Assembly: GCA_026770585.1 (NCBI GenBank)
Contig: MU646792.1
Location: forward strand, 207,392 to 220,518
Length of the DNA stretch: 13,127 nt
DNA from: Baffinella frigidus
Lineage: Eukaryota > Cryptophyceae > Cryptomonadales > Baffinellaceae
Reading direction: 5' to 3'
Shown: one piece after another, positions 1 to 8,137 of the stretch
Layout: each line of letters starts with the position of its first letter
How positions within the stretch are numbered: the first letter of the stretch is position 1
Made by a program: the position numbers and the translations under genes
The notes under the pieces: generated by a model
Database searches by the model: none
What the model was told of the DNA's origin: nothing
Seen by the model: the letters and a program-made list of their open reading frames with translations, nothing else

Positions 1-1345
1 GCGTTTGCGCGTTGAGGTTTAGGGTTCGCGGGTTGGCGTTAGGGTGTAGGGTGTATGGGTGGGGGGTGGGGGGGTGGTTTTAGGGTTTAGAGTCTGGGGT
101 GGAGGTTTACGGTTCAGGGTTTGGGGTTTAGGGTTGATGGTTGGGGTTTAGCGTTTGAGGTTCAGGGTTTAGGGTTTAGGGTTCAGGGTTTAGGGTACGA
201 GGTTTGGGGTTTAGGGTTAGGGTGTGCAGGGTGAGGTATTTTCGAGTGTTGAGTTGAAGTTTGAGGTGTTTTGGGGTCGAGGGTTGGAACTTTGGGGTTG
301 AGGGTTGAGGGTTGAGGGCTGACGGGATTTTGGGTTGAGGGATTAGGGTTTAGAGTTTAGGAACTAGGGTTTAGAGTTCAGGGTGCAGGGTTCAATTTAG
401 GCTTTAGGGTTGGGGTTTCGGGTTGAGGGTTGAGGGTTGAGGGTTCGGAGTTGAAGGTTGAGGGCTGAGGGTTCAGGTTTGAGGGTTTAGGTTTGAGGGT
501 TTAGGGTGTAGGGTGTAGGGTTCTGAGAGTAGGGTTTAGGGTTTAGGGTTTGGGGTTTAGGGCTTATGGATCACAGTTTAGGGTGCAGTTGGGTGTAGGT
601 TGGGGATGGGGTTGAGGGTTGATGTTTTATAGTGGAGCGTTTAGCGCTTCGCATTTAGCGTTGAAGGGTTTAGAAGGTAGGGATGAGTGGTTAGGGTGTA
701 GGGTTTAGGGTTCAGGGTTTTGAGTTCAGGGTGCAGGGTTCAGTTCAGGGTTTAGGATTGGGATTTAGGGTTGGGGATTTGGGGTTGAGGGTTGAGGGTT
801 CAGGGTTGAGGGTTGTGGGTTGAGGGGTTTGGGTCAAGGGTTTTGGGTTCAGGTTTCAGGGTTTAGGTTTGAGGGTTTACAGGGTAGGGTTTAGGGTTTT
901 GGGTTTGGGGTTTGGGCCTTAGGGTTCAAGGTGTGAAGTGTTTTTGGTGGTTTCGGTTGGTGTTTTAGAGTTGAGCGTTTAGCGTTGAGCGATTATCGTT
1001 CAGTGTTTAGGGATTGAGGGGCTACGGTTGAGTGTTTAGGGTTTGGGGTTGAGGGTTTAGGTTCAGAGGGTTCAGGGTTTGGGGTTCAGTGTTGAGGGAG
1101 TAGGGTGAAGGTTTTATGGGTGACGGGTGTACAGTGTACGGTTGAGGATGTTGGGTTCAGGGTTCAGGGTTGGTTGGGGGTTCAGTTTGCCACCAGCCTG
1201 AGCGTGGAACAGTTCGCCTTTTTCAGGGTTTATTGGGTTTAGGGTTCAGGAGTAGGGTCTAGGGTTGAGGGTTGAGGGTTGAGGGTGCGAGGAACAGAGG
1301 ATAAGGTTCAGGTTTCAGGGTTCAGGGTTCAGGGTTCAGAGTTCG
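1..1345 (+). repeat. Degenerate telomere-like array, TTTAGGG orientation
   Basis: Almost the whole stretch is built of 7-base units of the TTTAGGG type. The commonest variants are TTGAGGG, TTCAGGG and TTTGGGG, often in short homogeneous runs: TTGAGGG repeats around 421-445 and 1263-1287, and TTCAGGG repeats around 1315-1340. No long perfect TTTAGGG tract is present and the array is followed by unique sequence, so it looks like an interstitial or decayed array and not a working chromosome end. A small non-repeat island lies at about 1186-1222. No gene is seen inside. If the minus-strand reading at 1397-1711 is a real exon, this array would be its downstream intron, with the C-rich strand as sense. 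Confidence 0.93.
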
Positions 1346-1396
1346 AGGCTAGGATTTAGTGTCAGGGTTTGATGCCTTGCATCGAAACCAACCTAC

Positions 1397-1711
1397 CTCG
1401 GGTGTTTTGGTCGGACCTGCTCTGACCCTGCCGTCTCGCGCGGCCGGCCCGGCTCTGACCACCGTGCCGACGACTGGAACAATGCGCTCCCCGTTGTCGA
1501 GGCCATAAATCGGCAGCACCCTGCGCAGCGCGGTCTTCCACACAATCCCGGCCGTGCCTTTTGCTTGCGAGAAAGAGCACGGTGTTTGGCAGAACGCCCC
1601 GGGTGCTTGCGAGAACGCAGGTGGGAGACGCTCCATCGCACGCTCGATAGGCGGGGCCGCGATCGGCGGGAGCCGCAAGGACCCCGCCTGGTCCCTGAGC
1701 GAGCCGGCCAT
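1397..1711 (-). CDS. Possible minus-strand exon, unknown protein
   Basis: I do not recognise this protein. Reading leftward from an ATG at 1711 gives 105 codons, ending in KTPE at 1397, where the minus strand reads GAG|GTAGGT, a good splice donor. The open frame itself continues to a stop near 1349. The stretch ALRRVLPIYGLDNGERIVPV (about residues 61-80) looks protein-like; the N-terminal part is Ala/Pro/Arg rich and could be a targeting peptide or non-coding. Starting here, the gene would be divergent from the plus-strand gene at 1892, with about 180 bp between them. The proposed intron would run into the telomere-like array, C-rich on the sense strand, as in the carrier gene. Two overlapping minus-strand frames are also open because the region is GC-rich, so this may be non-coding. 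Confidence 0.3.
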
Positions 1712-1742
1712 CCCCCCTCAGCCCACCGTTTTTTTCCTCTCG

Positions 1743-1824
1743 AAAACCTGAGGAAATCCACTTTGAACTTTCGCTGCGCAAGATTCAGATGACAAGTTCG
1801 CCTAAAGTGAATTTCTGCAGGTTT
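1743..1824. repeat. Imperfect inverted repeat, about 28-31 bp arms
   Basis: The left arm (1743-1770) and the reverse complement of the right arm (1794-1824) share AAACCTG, GAAAT, CACTTT and AACTT blocks separated by small mismatches and a short indel. The loop is about 23 nt. It lies in the short region upstream of the gene at 1892, between it and the possible divergent minus-strand exon. It could be a shared regulatory palindrome or a decayed foldback element; the sequence does not decide. Confidence 0.6.
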
Positions 1825-1842
1825 TTGAGCCTCGCTCAAAAA
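1822..1842. repeat. Perfect short hairpin upstream of gene at 1892
   Basis: TTTTTGAGC, then a CTC loop, then GCTCAAAAA: a 9-bp perfect stem with a 3-nt loop, overlapping the right arm of the larger inverted repeat and about 50 nt before the start codon at 1892. Its role is unknown. It could form in the 5' untranslated RNA if transcription starts upstream. Confidence 0.6.
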
Positions 1843-1891
1843 AAAGTGTCGTTGGGAAAATCCGAGTTGCAACCACAAAGCAATAACACGC

Positions 1892-3136
1892 ATGCGGGCC
1901 TCGTCCTCTCTCGCGATCGCGGGCATCCTCGCCGTCTTGCCTCTCCATCTCCATGCCTCAAGCAGCCTTCCCGGGGACCGTTCCTCTGCCCAGCGTGCCA
2001 GCAACAGCCTGGGCTTTGCCACTCCGACGGTGATGTCGCCAACGCGTATGCAGCGCTCTTCAACCAGCCCCGTCCGCGCAACCTACATGGGGCTGAGCCC
2101 TCGCAAGCTCAACCTCCAGATCAAGAGCGCGTTCAAGAGGCGGCACCTGGGACCCACCAGCGACGAGATCATGGAGATCAGGAGCAAAGACGCCGAGCGC
2201 AAACTCGTGGAGCTCCGCAGCACCACGTACCGGCCCACGCACATCCTCTTCCCCTTGCTTTCGTGGGTAGCCACAAGATTAAGTGGTGCGATGTTCCCCG
2301 TCGAGCGCGCCGCAAATGTCGGAACTGACTCTGTTGTTACGTGGGTGTGGCAGGTCTGGGACAGCGGAGGGTGACGTCCAGGATTCTCACCTTCCTTGGA
2401 TCGACAGCGCTGCCGACAGCTCCAACGGGCGCCACCTTGGCCCCACCCTCGAGGAGATCACCGTGATCAGGTCCTCGCGAAAGGTCCTCGATCGCGAGCC
2501 GAAGGCGGCGGCGGTGCCAGAAGAGCCGTCGTGGGCGGCGGTGGCACCTTCTGTTGAGGACAAGCCGAGCGAGGAGCAGCTCCGAGCGCTGATCAGCCTC
2601 GACGTGTCCGTGGCGCCGACGAGCAAGGAGCATGCGATGCGCCTCATCCGAGAGGCACGCGAGATCCAGCTCGCTGAAGGCCTCGGCTTCTCCACCACTA
2701 ACCGGTACGTGCCGTTACTCCCCCCAGCACCTTCGCCCTCCCACCTTAGCTTGAGCTCTGAGGTACTGTAACTTGGCATGCCTCGTTCGCGATGAGGTGC
2801 TGGAACGCGGCGTGCAACTCGTGGTTGAAGATCATTGCTGGCGATGTCGTAAGACCCTGACGCTCGCTCTCACTTCCCTTCAGGCGGATGGGTCGCCTCG
2901 TCCCGGTCGATGGCACAGCAGAGCGGGCGAACAGTGCAGATGCTGATCAGATCATCGCCAACTACTCCGACAGTGAGACCGCCGAGAGCTCGCACCACAA
3001 CATGGTGCTCCCTCTCTCCCCCACCCGGCACAATCCAACCCCGCACCTCCATTTAGAAGAGATGCCACCGATATCCAGTTTCCAAACGGTGGCTGAAGCC
3101 ACGCGAACCTTGTTAGAGGCAGGGTTGGTTGGTTGA
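1892..3136 (+). CDS. Unknown protein with probable plastid presequence, three exons
   Basis: Proposed exons are 1892-2226, 2354-2704 and 2884-3136, giving 312 residues and a TGA at 3134-3136. Introns of 127 and 179 nt begin GTACCG and GTACGT, end CAG, and keep phase (both phase 2). Residues 1-22 form a signal peptide (MRASSS, then a hydrophobic LAIAGILAVLPLHLHA). A Ser/Thr/Arg-rich stretch to about residue 70 follows, the two-part presequence expected for import into a complex plastid. The mature part has a repeated motif, RHLGPTxxEIxxIRS, at about residues 84-98 and 138-152, once in exon 1 and once in exon 2. A charged helical stretch (TSKEHAMRLIREAREIQLAE) lies at the end of exon 2. I do not recognise the family. 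The last 45 residues of exon 3 are the least certain and could be intronic read-through. Codon use is GC-rich, unlike the repeats around it. Confidence 0.62.
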
Positions 3137-3244
3137 CTATGATGAGTGAAGATCGAATAGCTAATGCTGTGGTGGTGGCAGGCTCTGAAGGGGATCAACG
3201 TCATATGCCGCCGCCCGCAATGACTGGCCTCTGGGGATAACCCC

Positions 3245-3349
3245 ACATACAGGGGTACCTCGCTCATAAGAAACTGCCCCCCCCCTAGGACCACCATAGG
3301 GTCCTAGGGGGAGGTGGTTTCTTATGAGCGAGGTCACCCTGTAGGTATG
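3245..3349. mobile_element. Foldback or MITE-like element
   Basis: A roughly 105-bp inverted repeat with a 7-nt loop (3293-3299). The arms are 3245-3292 and 3300-3349. The core 3257-3274 (CTCGCTCATAAG within it) pairs perfectly over 18 bp with 3317-3334. The inner block CCTAGGACC (3284-3292) pairs perfectly with 3300-3308. A run of nine C at 3277-3285 lies in the left arm. No clear target-site duplication is visible. The outer end is repeated at 13081-13100 with one mismatch in 20, which shows it belongs to a dispersed family. It carries no coding capacity, so any movement would have needed another element's transposase. Confidence 0.75.
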
Positions 3350-4310
3350 GCCGGAGTGACGTTACACAAGTCACATCCTGGCAGTAGAATGGCCATGTAG
3401 AGCCGCTGCACGAATGCTGTGACTGCTGGGGACAGTTTGCATGCGCCAGTTGAGAAATAGATAAGTAGCGAGCGTAGTGCTCGGATGAGTGTACACACTC
3501 TTGGAGGCGATGTATCAACCATCCTTAGAGTGGCCGGGGCAAACTGACCAGAAGATGCGCGGAGCGCGGCTCTTCCCCCATGACAAAATACAGAAATAAC
3601 ATATTCTTTGATTCACTGTCTCTTCCCTGGCCGGAGCAAGACAAGAGCATTGCATGCAACACAGGGTGATCGTACAGCAAAAAGTTGTTCCAGAGTTGCA
3701 ATAGATCACGACGGTCGGCGAATCGCAAGAACAGAGCAGTATTGCCAAGCAACTGCGTGCCCGACGCAGCCTGACCAAGTTCTTTTGAGATCAGAGAGGA
3801 GGAGGCATTGAGGCACGCACGCAGCGAGAAGCGGGCGAGGTGCACGCAGCTTGCACTGCACCGCAAGCTCGTGAGACGTCTGCAGAAACTCCCATGATGT
3901 AATCCACCACTCGATCAGGACGTGGGCTGAAAAGCGCCCGAGATATGATTGAGGTTTGCATTTCCAGACTGCGCTCAATTAGATCAGGGAATCGAAAGGG
4001 TTGCAGGTTTTCATGGTCTCCACCTTATGTGGATGGGCCAGAGAGACTGTTCCGTGCCAGAAATGTGCGCATTGAAGCTGGGTGCCTTGCATTATCATCA
4101 CGGAACGGAAGGATGGGGATCGTTCTCCCAAGTTTGGAGCATGAGGCCACGTCCTGGCCTGCCGAGAGGTGTCAAACGGGTTCCACTGAACCTCACGGGG
4201 GTGCGTTTCGGTTTTGGCCTGAAGACGTTTAACCCCTGATTGTCAACATGATGAAAGTCAATGTCCCCCAAGAATAATGTCCAAAATTGTGAAAATGAGG
4301 TCACGTGAAC

Positions 4311-4342
4311 TTCCTCCCGGCCCTGAAATGTGCCGGGAGGAA
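4311..4342. repeat. Perfect 11-bp stem-loop
   Basis: TTCCTCCCGGC at 4311-4321 pairs perfectly with GCCGGGAGGAA at 4332-4342 across a 10-nt loop. It lies about 370 nt upstream of the start codon proposed at 4711. Function unknown; it could be a small foldback relic or an RNA structure. Confidence 0.6.
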
Positions 4343-4710
4343 ATCAAAAGGCACGCACGGGAGGTTCAGTAGATAGTGGGTGCACCTCTCGATCAGCAAT
4401 GCCAGGCCCTCCCTTTCAGAGGTGCATAGCTGCATCCACTTGCAGGGGTAGGGCCAGTATGTAGTGAGGACCAAAACACGTGAGCGCGAAGTGGGGCAAG
4501 GTCTGGAGTAGTGTGTCCAACAAGTAGCAGCCAACGCCAACCATCAGTTGATGGGTAGCATTTGCTGGTCCTCAGACTGGTTCTCGTGAGTTTTTGAAAC
4601 CAATGTATTTGCATTTTGGGTCAGTTCGTCGATTTTATGTGTTCTCAAACTAAAACACTGATTGGTGTTAAAAGCAGATCCATTCCCCTTGTTCAAATGG
4701 TTCAAATGCA

Positions 4711-7700
4711 ATGTCGAAGATCGTGAGAATTGTGAGCCTCGGTCGGACAGGTGATGAGCCTCAATGGTTGACTAATGAAGGTAAGTTCTCTCTCGCTTGT
4801 GTGTCGGGCCTTGGCCGGCGCGGCCTCGCCCCTCCTAAGCGGGGTATCATCTGGTAGCGAAGGTCGGTTCCGCCCCTCCTAAGCGGGGTCTGAAGAATGG
4901 TGTGAGTCACGTTACATGTACGCAAAAATAATGGGGGGTGGGGTTAAATCCTGAACCAGGATCTTGAACCACAAAAAACTGAAACCTACAACTTAAAAAA
5001 TAAACCATCAATCATATACCACAAACCCTAAACCCTAAAAAAGAAGGCCTAACACCTAAAAACTGACCCTCAACCCTAAACCCAAAAAAATGAACCCTAA
5101 ACCCTAAACCCCAAAACCCTAAACCAAAAACAATGACCATTAACCCTGAACCCTCAACCCTCAACCCTAATACCTAAACTTTACGCCCAAAACCCTAAAC
5201 CCTAACACCCTTAACAATAAACAATAATCCCTAAACTCAAACCCTCAACCTGAAACCCTAAACCCTAAACCCTAAACCCTAAACCCTATAGGTAAACCCT
5301 AAACCCTGGACCCTCAACCCTAAACCCTGAACCCTAAGCCCTAAACCCCAAACCCTAAACCCTGAACCCTAATTCTTGAACCCTAATCCCTAAACAATAA
5401 ACCCGAAGCCCTAACCCCTCAACCCTCAACCCTCAAACCTAAACCTTGAACAACAAACCCTGAACCCTAACCCCTACACCCTAAAACTCAAACCCAAAAT
5501 CCTCGACCCTAAACCCTAAACCCTGAAACCAAATTCCGCAACCTGAAACCACAAACCCTAAACCATGAATCTTGAAACCTGAACCCTAAACCTGAACCCT
5601 GAACCCTGTACCTTAAACCCTATGCCCTGAACCCTAACACCCTCAACTCTAAACCCTTAACCCTAAATCCTAAACCCTGAACCCTAAACCCTAAACCCTA
5701 AAACCTAAACCCTGAATCGTAAAACCTGAACCCCAAACCTAACCCTAAACCCCAAAACCTAAACCCTAAACCCCACACCCTAAACCCTAATCCCTAAAAC
5801 CTAAACCCTAAATCCTAACCCCCGAACCCTCAAGCCTGAATCCTAAACCCTGACCAATAAACCCTGAACCCTAAACACTGATCAATAAACCCTACACCCA
5901 CAATCCTAAACCCCAAACTCTAATCCCCAAACCCAAATTCCTAAACCCTAAACCCCAAACCCTAAACCTTGAATCTTGAAACCTGAACCCCAAACCTGAA
6001 CCCTAAACCCTATACCTCATACCCTATGCCCTCAACCCTAACACCCCAAACCCTAAACCCTAAACCCTAAACCTTAATCCCTAAACACTTAATCCCAAAC
6101 CCCAAACCCTAAACCATGAATCGTAAAACCTGAGCCCTAAACCTAAACCCTAAAACCGAAACACTGAACCCTAAATCCTGAACCTACACCCTGAATCCTA
6201 AAACCTAAACCCTAAACCTAAACCCCAAACCCTATACCTCAAACCCTATGCCCTCAACGATAAACCCCAAGCCCTGAACCATAAATCATCAATCATCAAT
6301 CATAAAACCCCCAAATCAAACCCTGGACCCTGAAACCTGAACCTTGAACCCTGCAACCTGACTTCAAACACGCTAAACCCTATCTAATAAACCTTGAACA
6401 TTAAAAACTGAACCCTGAACAATGAACCCAGAACTCTGAACCCCTGACGACCCCCACACCCCACACTTTGTCCTCTGAAGACTAAACCCTACAAACTGAA
6501 CCCTGAACAATCAACTCCAGGCCCTGATCCCTACACCCTGAATTGTGAACAGCAAACCCTAAACCCTAAAACCCTAAGCCCCAAGCCCTCAACCCTGATC
6601 TCTAAACATAAACCCCAAACCCAAAACCCCAAACCCTAAACCCTAAACCCTAAACCCTAAAACCTGAACCCTGAACCCTGAACCCTGAACCCTGAAACCT
6701 CAACCCTCAACTCTCGACCCTAAACCCTAAATTATAAACCCTATACCATAATCCAAAAACCAAAAACTACAAACTTTTGAAACTAAACCCTGAACCCTGA
6801 ACCCTGAACCCTGAACCCTGAACCCTAAACCCTAAACCCTCAACCCAGACACGCTTAACCCTGAACCCTGAACAAGAAACCCAGAGCCCTGAACCCACAC
6901 AACCCACACCTTAAACTCTGAACCGTAAACCAATAATAATAATAATAATAAACCATAAACTCCAAGCCCCGAACCCTAAACCCTGAAACCTGAACAACAA
7001 ACCCTACACCCTAAAACCTTAAACCCTCAGCCATCAACCCTGAACGAAACTCTCAACCCTAAACCCTAAATCCTCAACCCTCGAACCTAAACCCTCAACC
7101 CTAAACCCTAAACCCTAAAACCTGAAACCTGAAACCTGAAACCCGAAACCCTGAACCCTGGACCCTCATCCCTAAACAACCAAAACCAAACCCTAAAACC
7201 CAACCCCTCAACCCTCAACCCTCAACCCTCAACCCTACGCCCTTTAGAAACCCTACACCCTAAACCCTAAACCCTAAACCCTAAACCCTAAACCCTAAAC
7301 CCTCAGCTCTCAACTCTAAACCCTGAATCCTGAATTCCAAACCCCAAACCCTAAACCCTAAACCATTACCATAGACCACAATCCCCTCAAACCAAACCAC
7401 GAACCCTGTATCCTGAACCCTGAAACCTGAACCCTGCACCGTAAGTCAAAACACATTAACCCCTTACCATATGATCCACCCTCAGCCCACACCCCACACC
7501 TTAAACCTTAAACCGTGAACCATAAAACCCCTAAACTCTAAAACCCACACCCTGAACCCAAAACCCGAAAACCTGAACCCTAAACTCTTGACCCCAAACC
7601 CTATCCCTTAAGTGGCCAGGCAGTCAAATTTGACGGCCAAGAGGTCCTAGGCAGGTCCTAGGGCCCTACGGTAGGGCGTATGAGCCTACTGGCCACGTAA

Positions 7701-8082
7701 GGGATACCCAAAACTCTAAACCCTAAACTCTAAACCCCAAAACCTTAACCCTTAACACTGAACCCGCACCCCGAAATGCGACCTCTCTGCTGAATCTTGA
7801 CACCTCCTGAAAAAATTCTGAGACCTCCTGAATCGTATCAAACCTTTAGTTATCGGTTTCCAAACTCAACAAATCATCGGCGGCCTTCCTTCCCCCTGGA
7901 TGTCGGAACTCGTCGGCCACCGTGCCATCACCTACGTTGGTACGAACAGTTCTTCGAGGCTCATAACTTACGTGCACACCAAACTGGGCCAGTTTCCAAA
8001 GTTACTGGAACAGACCAAGTCCGTGTTTTCCCGTCAGTTGAACATTTGGGGTTTCCGAAAGTTCGAGCCTTGGGGAAAGTAA
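4711..8082 (+). CDS. HSF-type DNA-binding-domain protein, two exons, short
   Basis: The second exon (7850-8082) contains QFPKLLEQTK followed by FSRQLNIWGFRKF (residues 83-95), matching the recognition-helix region of heat shock factor DNA-binding domains (families read LPKYFKQTKFASFQRQLNLYGF or similar). Upstream, ITYVGTNSSSRLITYV sits where HSFs have their I-x-W-x-x-x-G-x-S-F strand region, but the usual Trp and Gly are absent, so the domain is divergent. A stop follows at 8080-8082. A first exon is proposed at 4711-4780: ATG, 23 codons, then a consensus donor AAG|GTAAGT. It joins in phase 1 to an acceptor CTTTAG at 7849. The joined product is 100 residues with no room for the coiled-coil or activation regions of a full HSF. 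The exon also reads AAA|GTAAGT at 8079, so translation could continue by splicing instead. It could be a pseudogene or gene fragment. The HSF match is firmer than the exon joining. Confidence 0.45.
4827..4889 (+). repeat. Pair of 19-bp direct repeats, each a small hairpin
   Basis: CGCCCCTCCTAAGCGGGGT occurs at 4827-4845 and again identically at 4871-4889, 44 bp apart start to start. Within each copy CCCC and GGGG can pair around a TCCTAAGC-type loop. They lie about 45 and 90 nt after the proposed splice donor at 4781, before the telomere-like array begins. Role unknown. Confidence 0.7.
6932..6951 (+). repeat. AAT microsatellite
   Basis: Six to seven perfect AAT units inside the CCCTAAA-type array; the only trinucleotide run in it. 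Confidence 0.85.
7603..7706. mobile_element. Foldback element inserted in the telomere-like array
   Basis: The terminal inverted repeats TATCCCTTAAGTGGCCAG (7603-7619, one base short of the right arm) and the reverse complement of 7689-7706 differ at one main position. The interior is unlike the surrounding heptamers. It has a perfect palindrome GTCAAATTTGAC (7623-7634), the decamer AGGTCCTAGG twice (7642-7651 and 7653-7662) and a hairpin GCCCTAC-G-GTAGGGC (7663-7677). Both this element and the one at 3245 have GGTCCTAGGG followed about 24-26 bp later by TATGAGC, so they may be diverged members of one family. It must have arrived after, or been carried along with, the array. Confidence 0.72.
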
Positions 8083-8137
8083 GTTGTTTTTGCCCAAGGA
8101 ACCTTACTTAACTGTTGGAGCGGGGGATCAGGTACCG

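Larger units (their letters stand above)
3137..4710. other. Gene-poor intergenic stretch, no recognised product
   Basis: Apart from a foldback element (3245-3349) and a small hairpin (4311-4342), I see no supported gene here. Two overlapping plus-strand frames are open at about 3945-4239 (95-96 codons each), and several minus-strand frames between 3285 and 3978 are open. None shows a recognisable motif, and the overlaps show that openness alone means little. Base composition is near balanced, without the strong GC bias of the exons at 1892-2704. Part may be 3' untranslated sequence of the gene ending at 3136 or promoter of the gene starting at 4711. Confidence 0.55.
4945..7795 (+). repeat. 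Degenerate telomere-like array, CCCTAAA orientation
   Basis: About 2.8 kb of 7-base units, mostly CCCTAAA, CCCTGAA and CCCTCAA, with CCCCAAA and one-base insertions. Homogeneous runs include CCCTGAA at about 6664-6695 and 6786-6824, CCCTCAA at 7205-7233 and CCCTAAA at about 7257-7305. The array is interrupted by an AAT microsatellite (6932-6951) and a foldback element (7603-7706). If the exons at 4711 and 7850 belong together, the array fills nearly all of a 3069-nt intron. No coding frame of interest is present in it. Confidence 0.93.

Noticed and set aside
1-1345. A true chromosome end at the left edge
   Set aside because: The repeats are heavily degenerate, and a TTTAGGG strand reading 5'-3' towards the window interior is opposite to the orientation expected of a telomere at the left end.
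1393-2022. 209-codon minus-strand frame overlapping the signal-peptide exon
   Set aside because: Very Arg/Ser/Pro rich, antisense to a better supported exon, and typical of GC-rich shadow frames.
1789-2328. 179-codon plus-strand frame overlapping exon 1 of the unknown gene
   Set aside because: Low-complexity, Gln/Pro/Arg-rich product with no motif; the frame from 1892 has a clean signal peptide and joins in phase to the next exon.
3285-3297. Peptide MSEVPLY and similar in minus-strand frames near the foldback
   Set aside because: It is a translation of the foldback element's arm, with no evidence of a gene.
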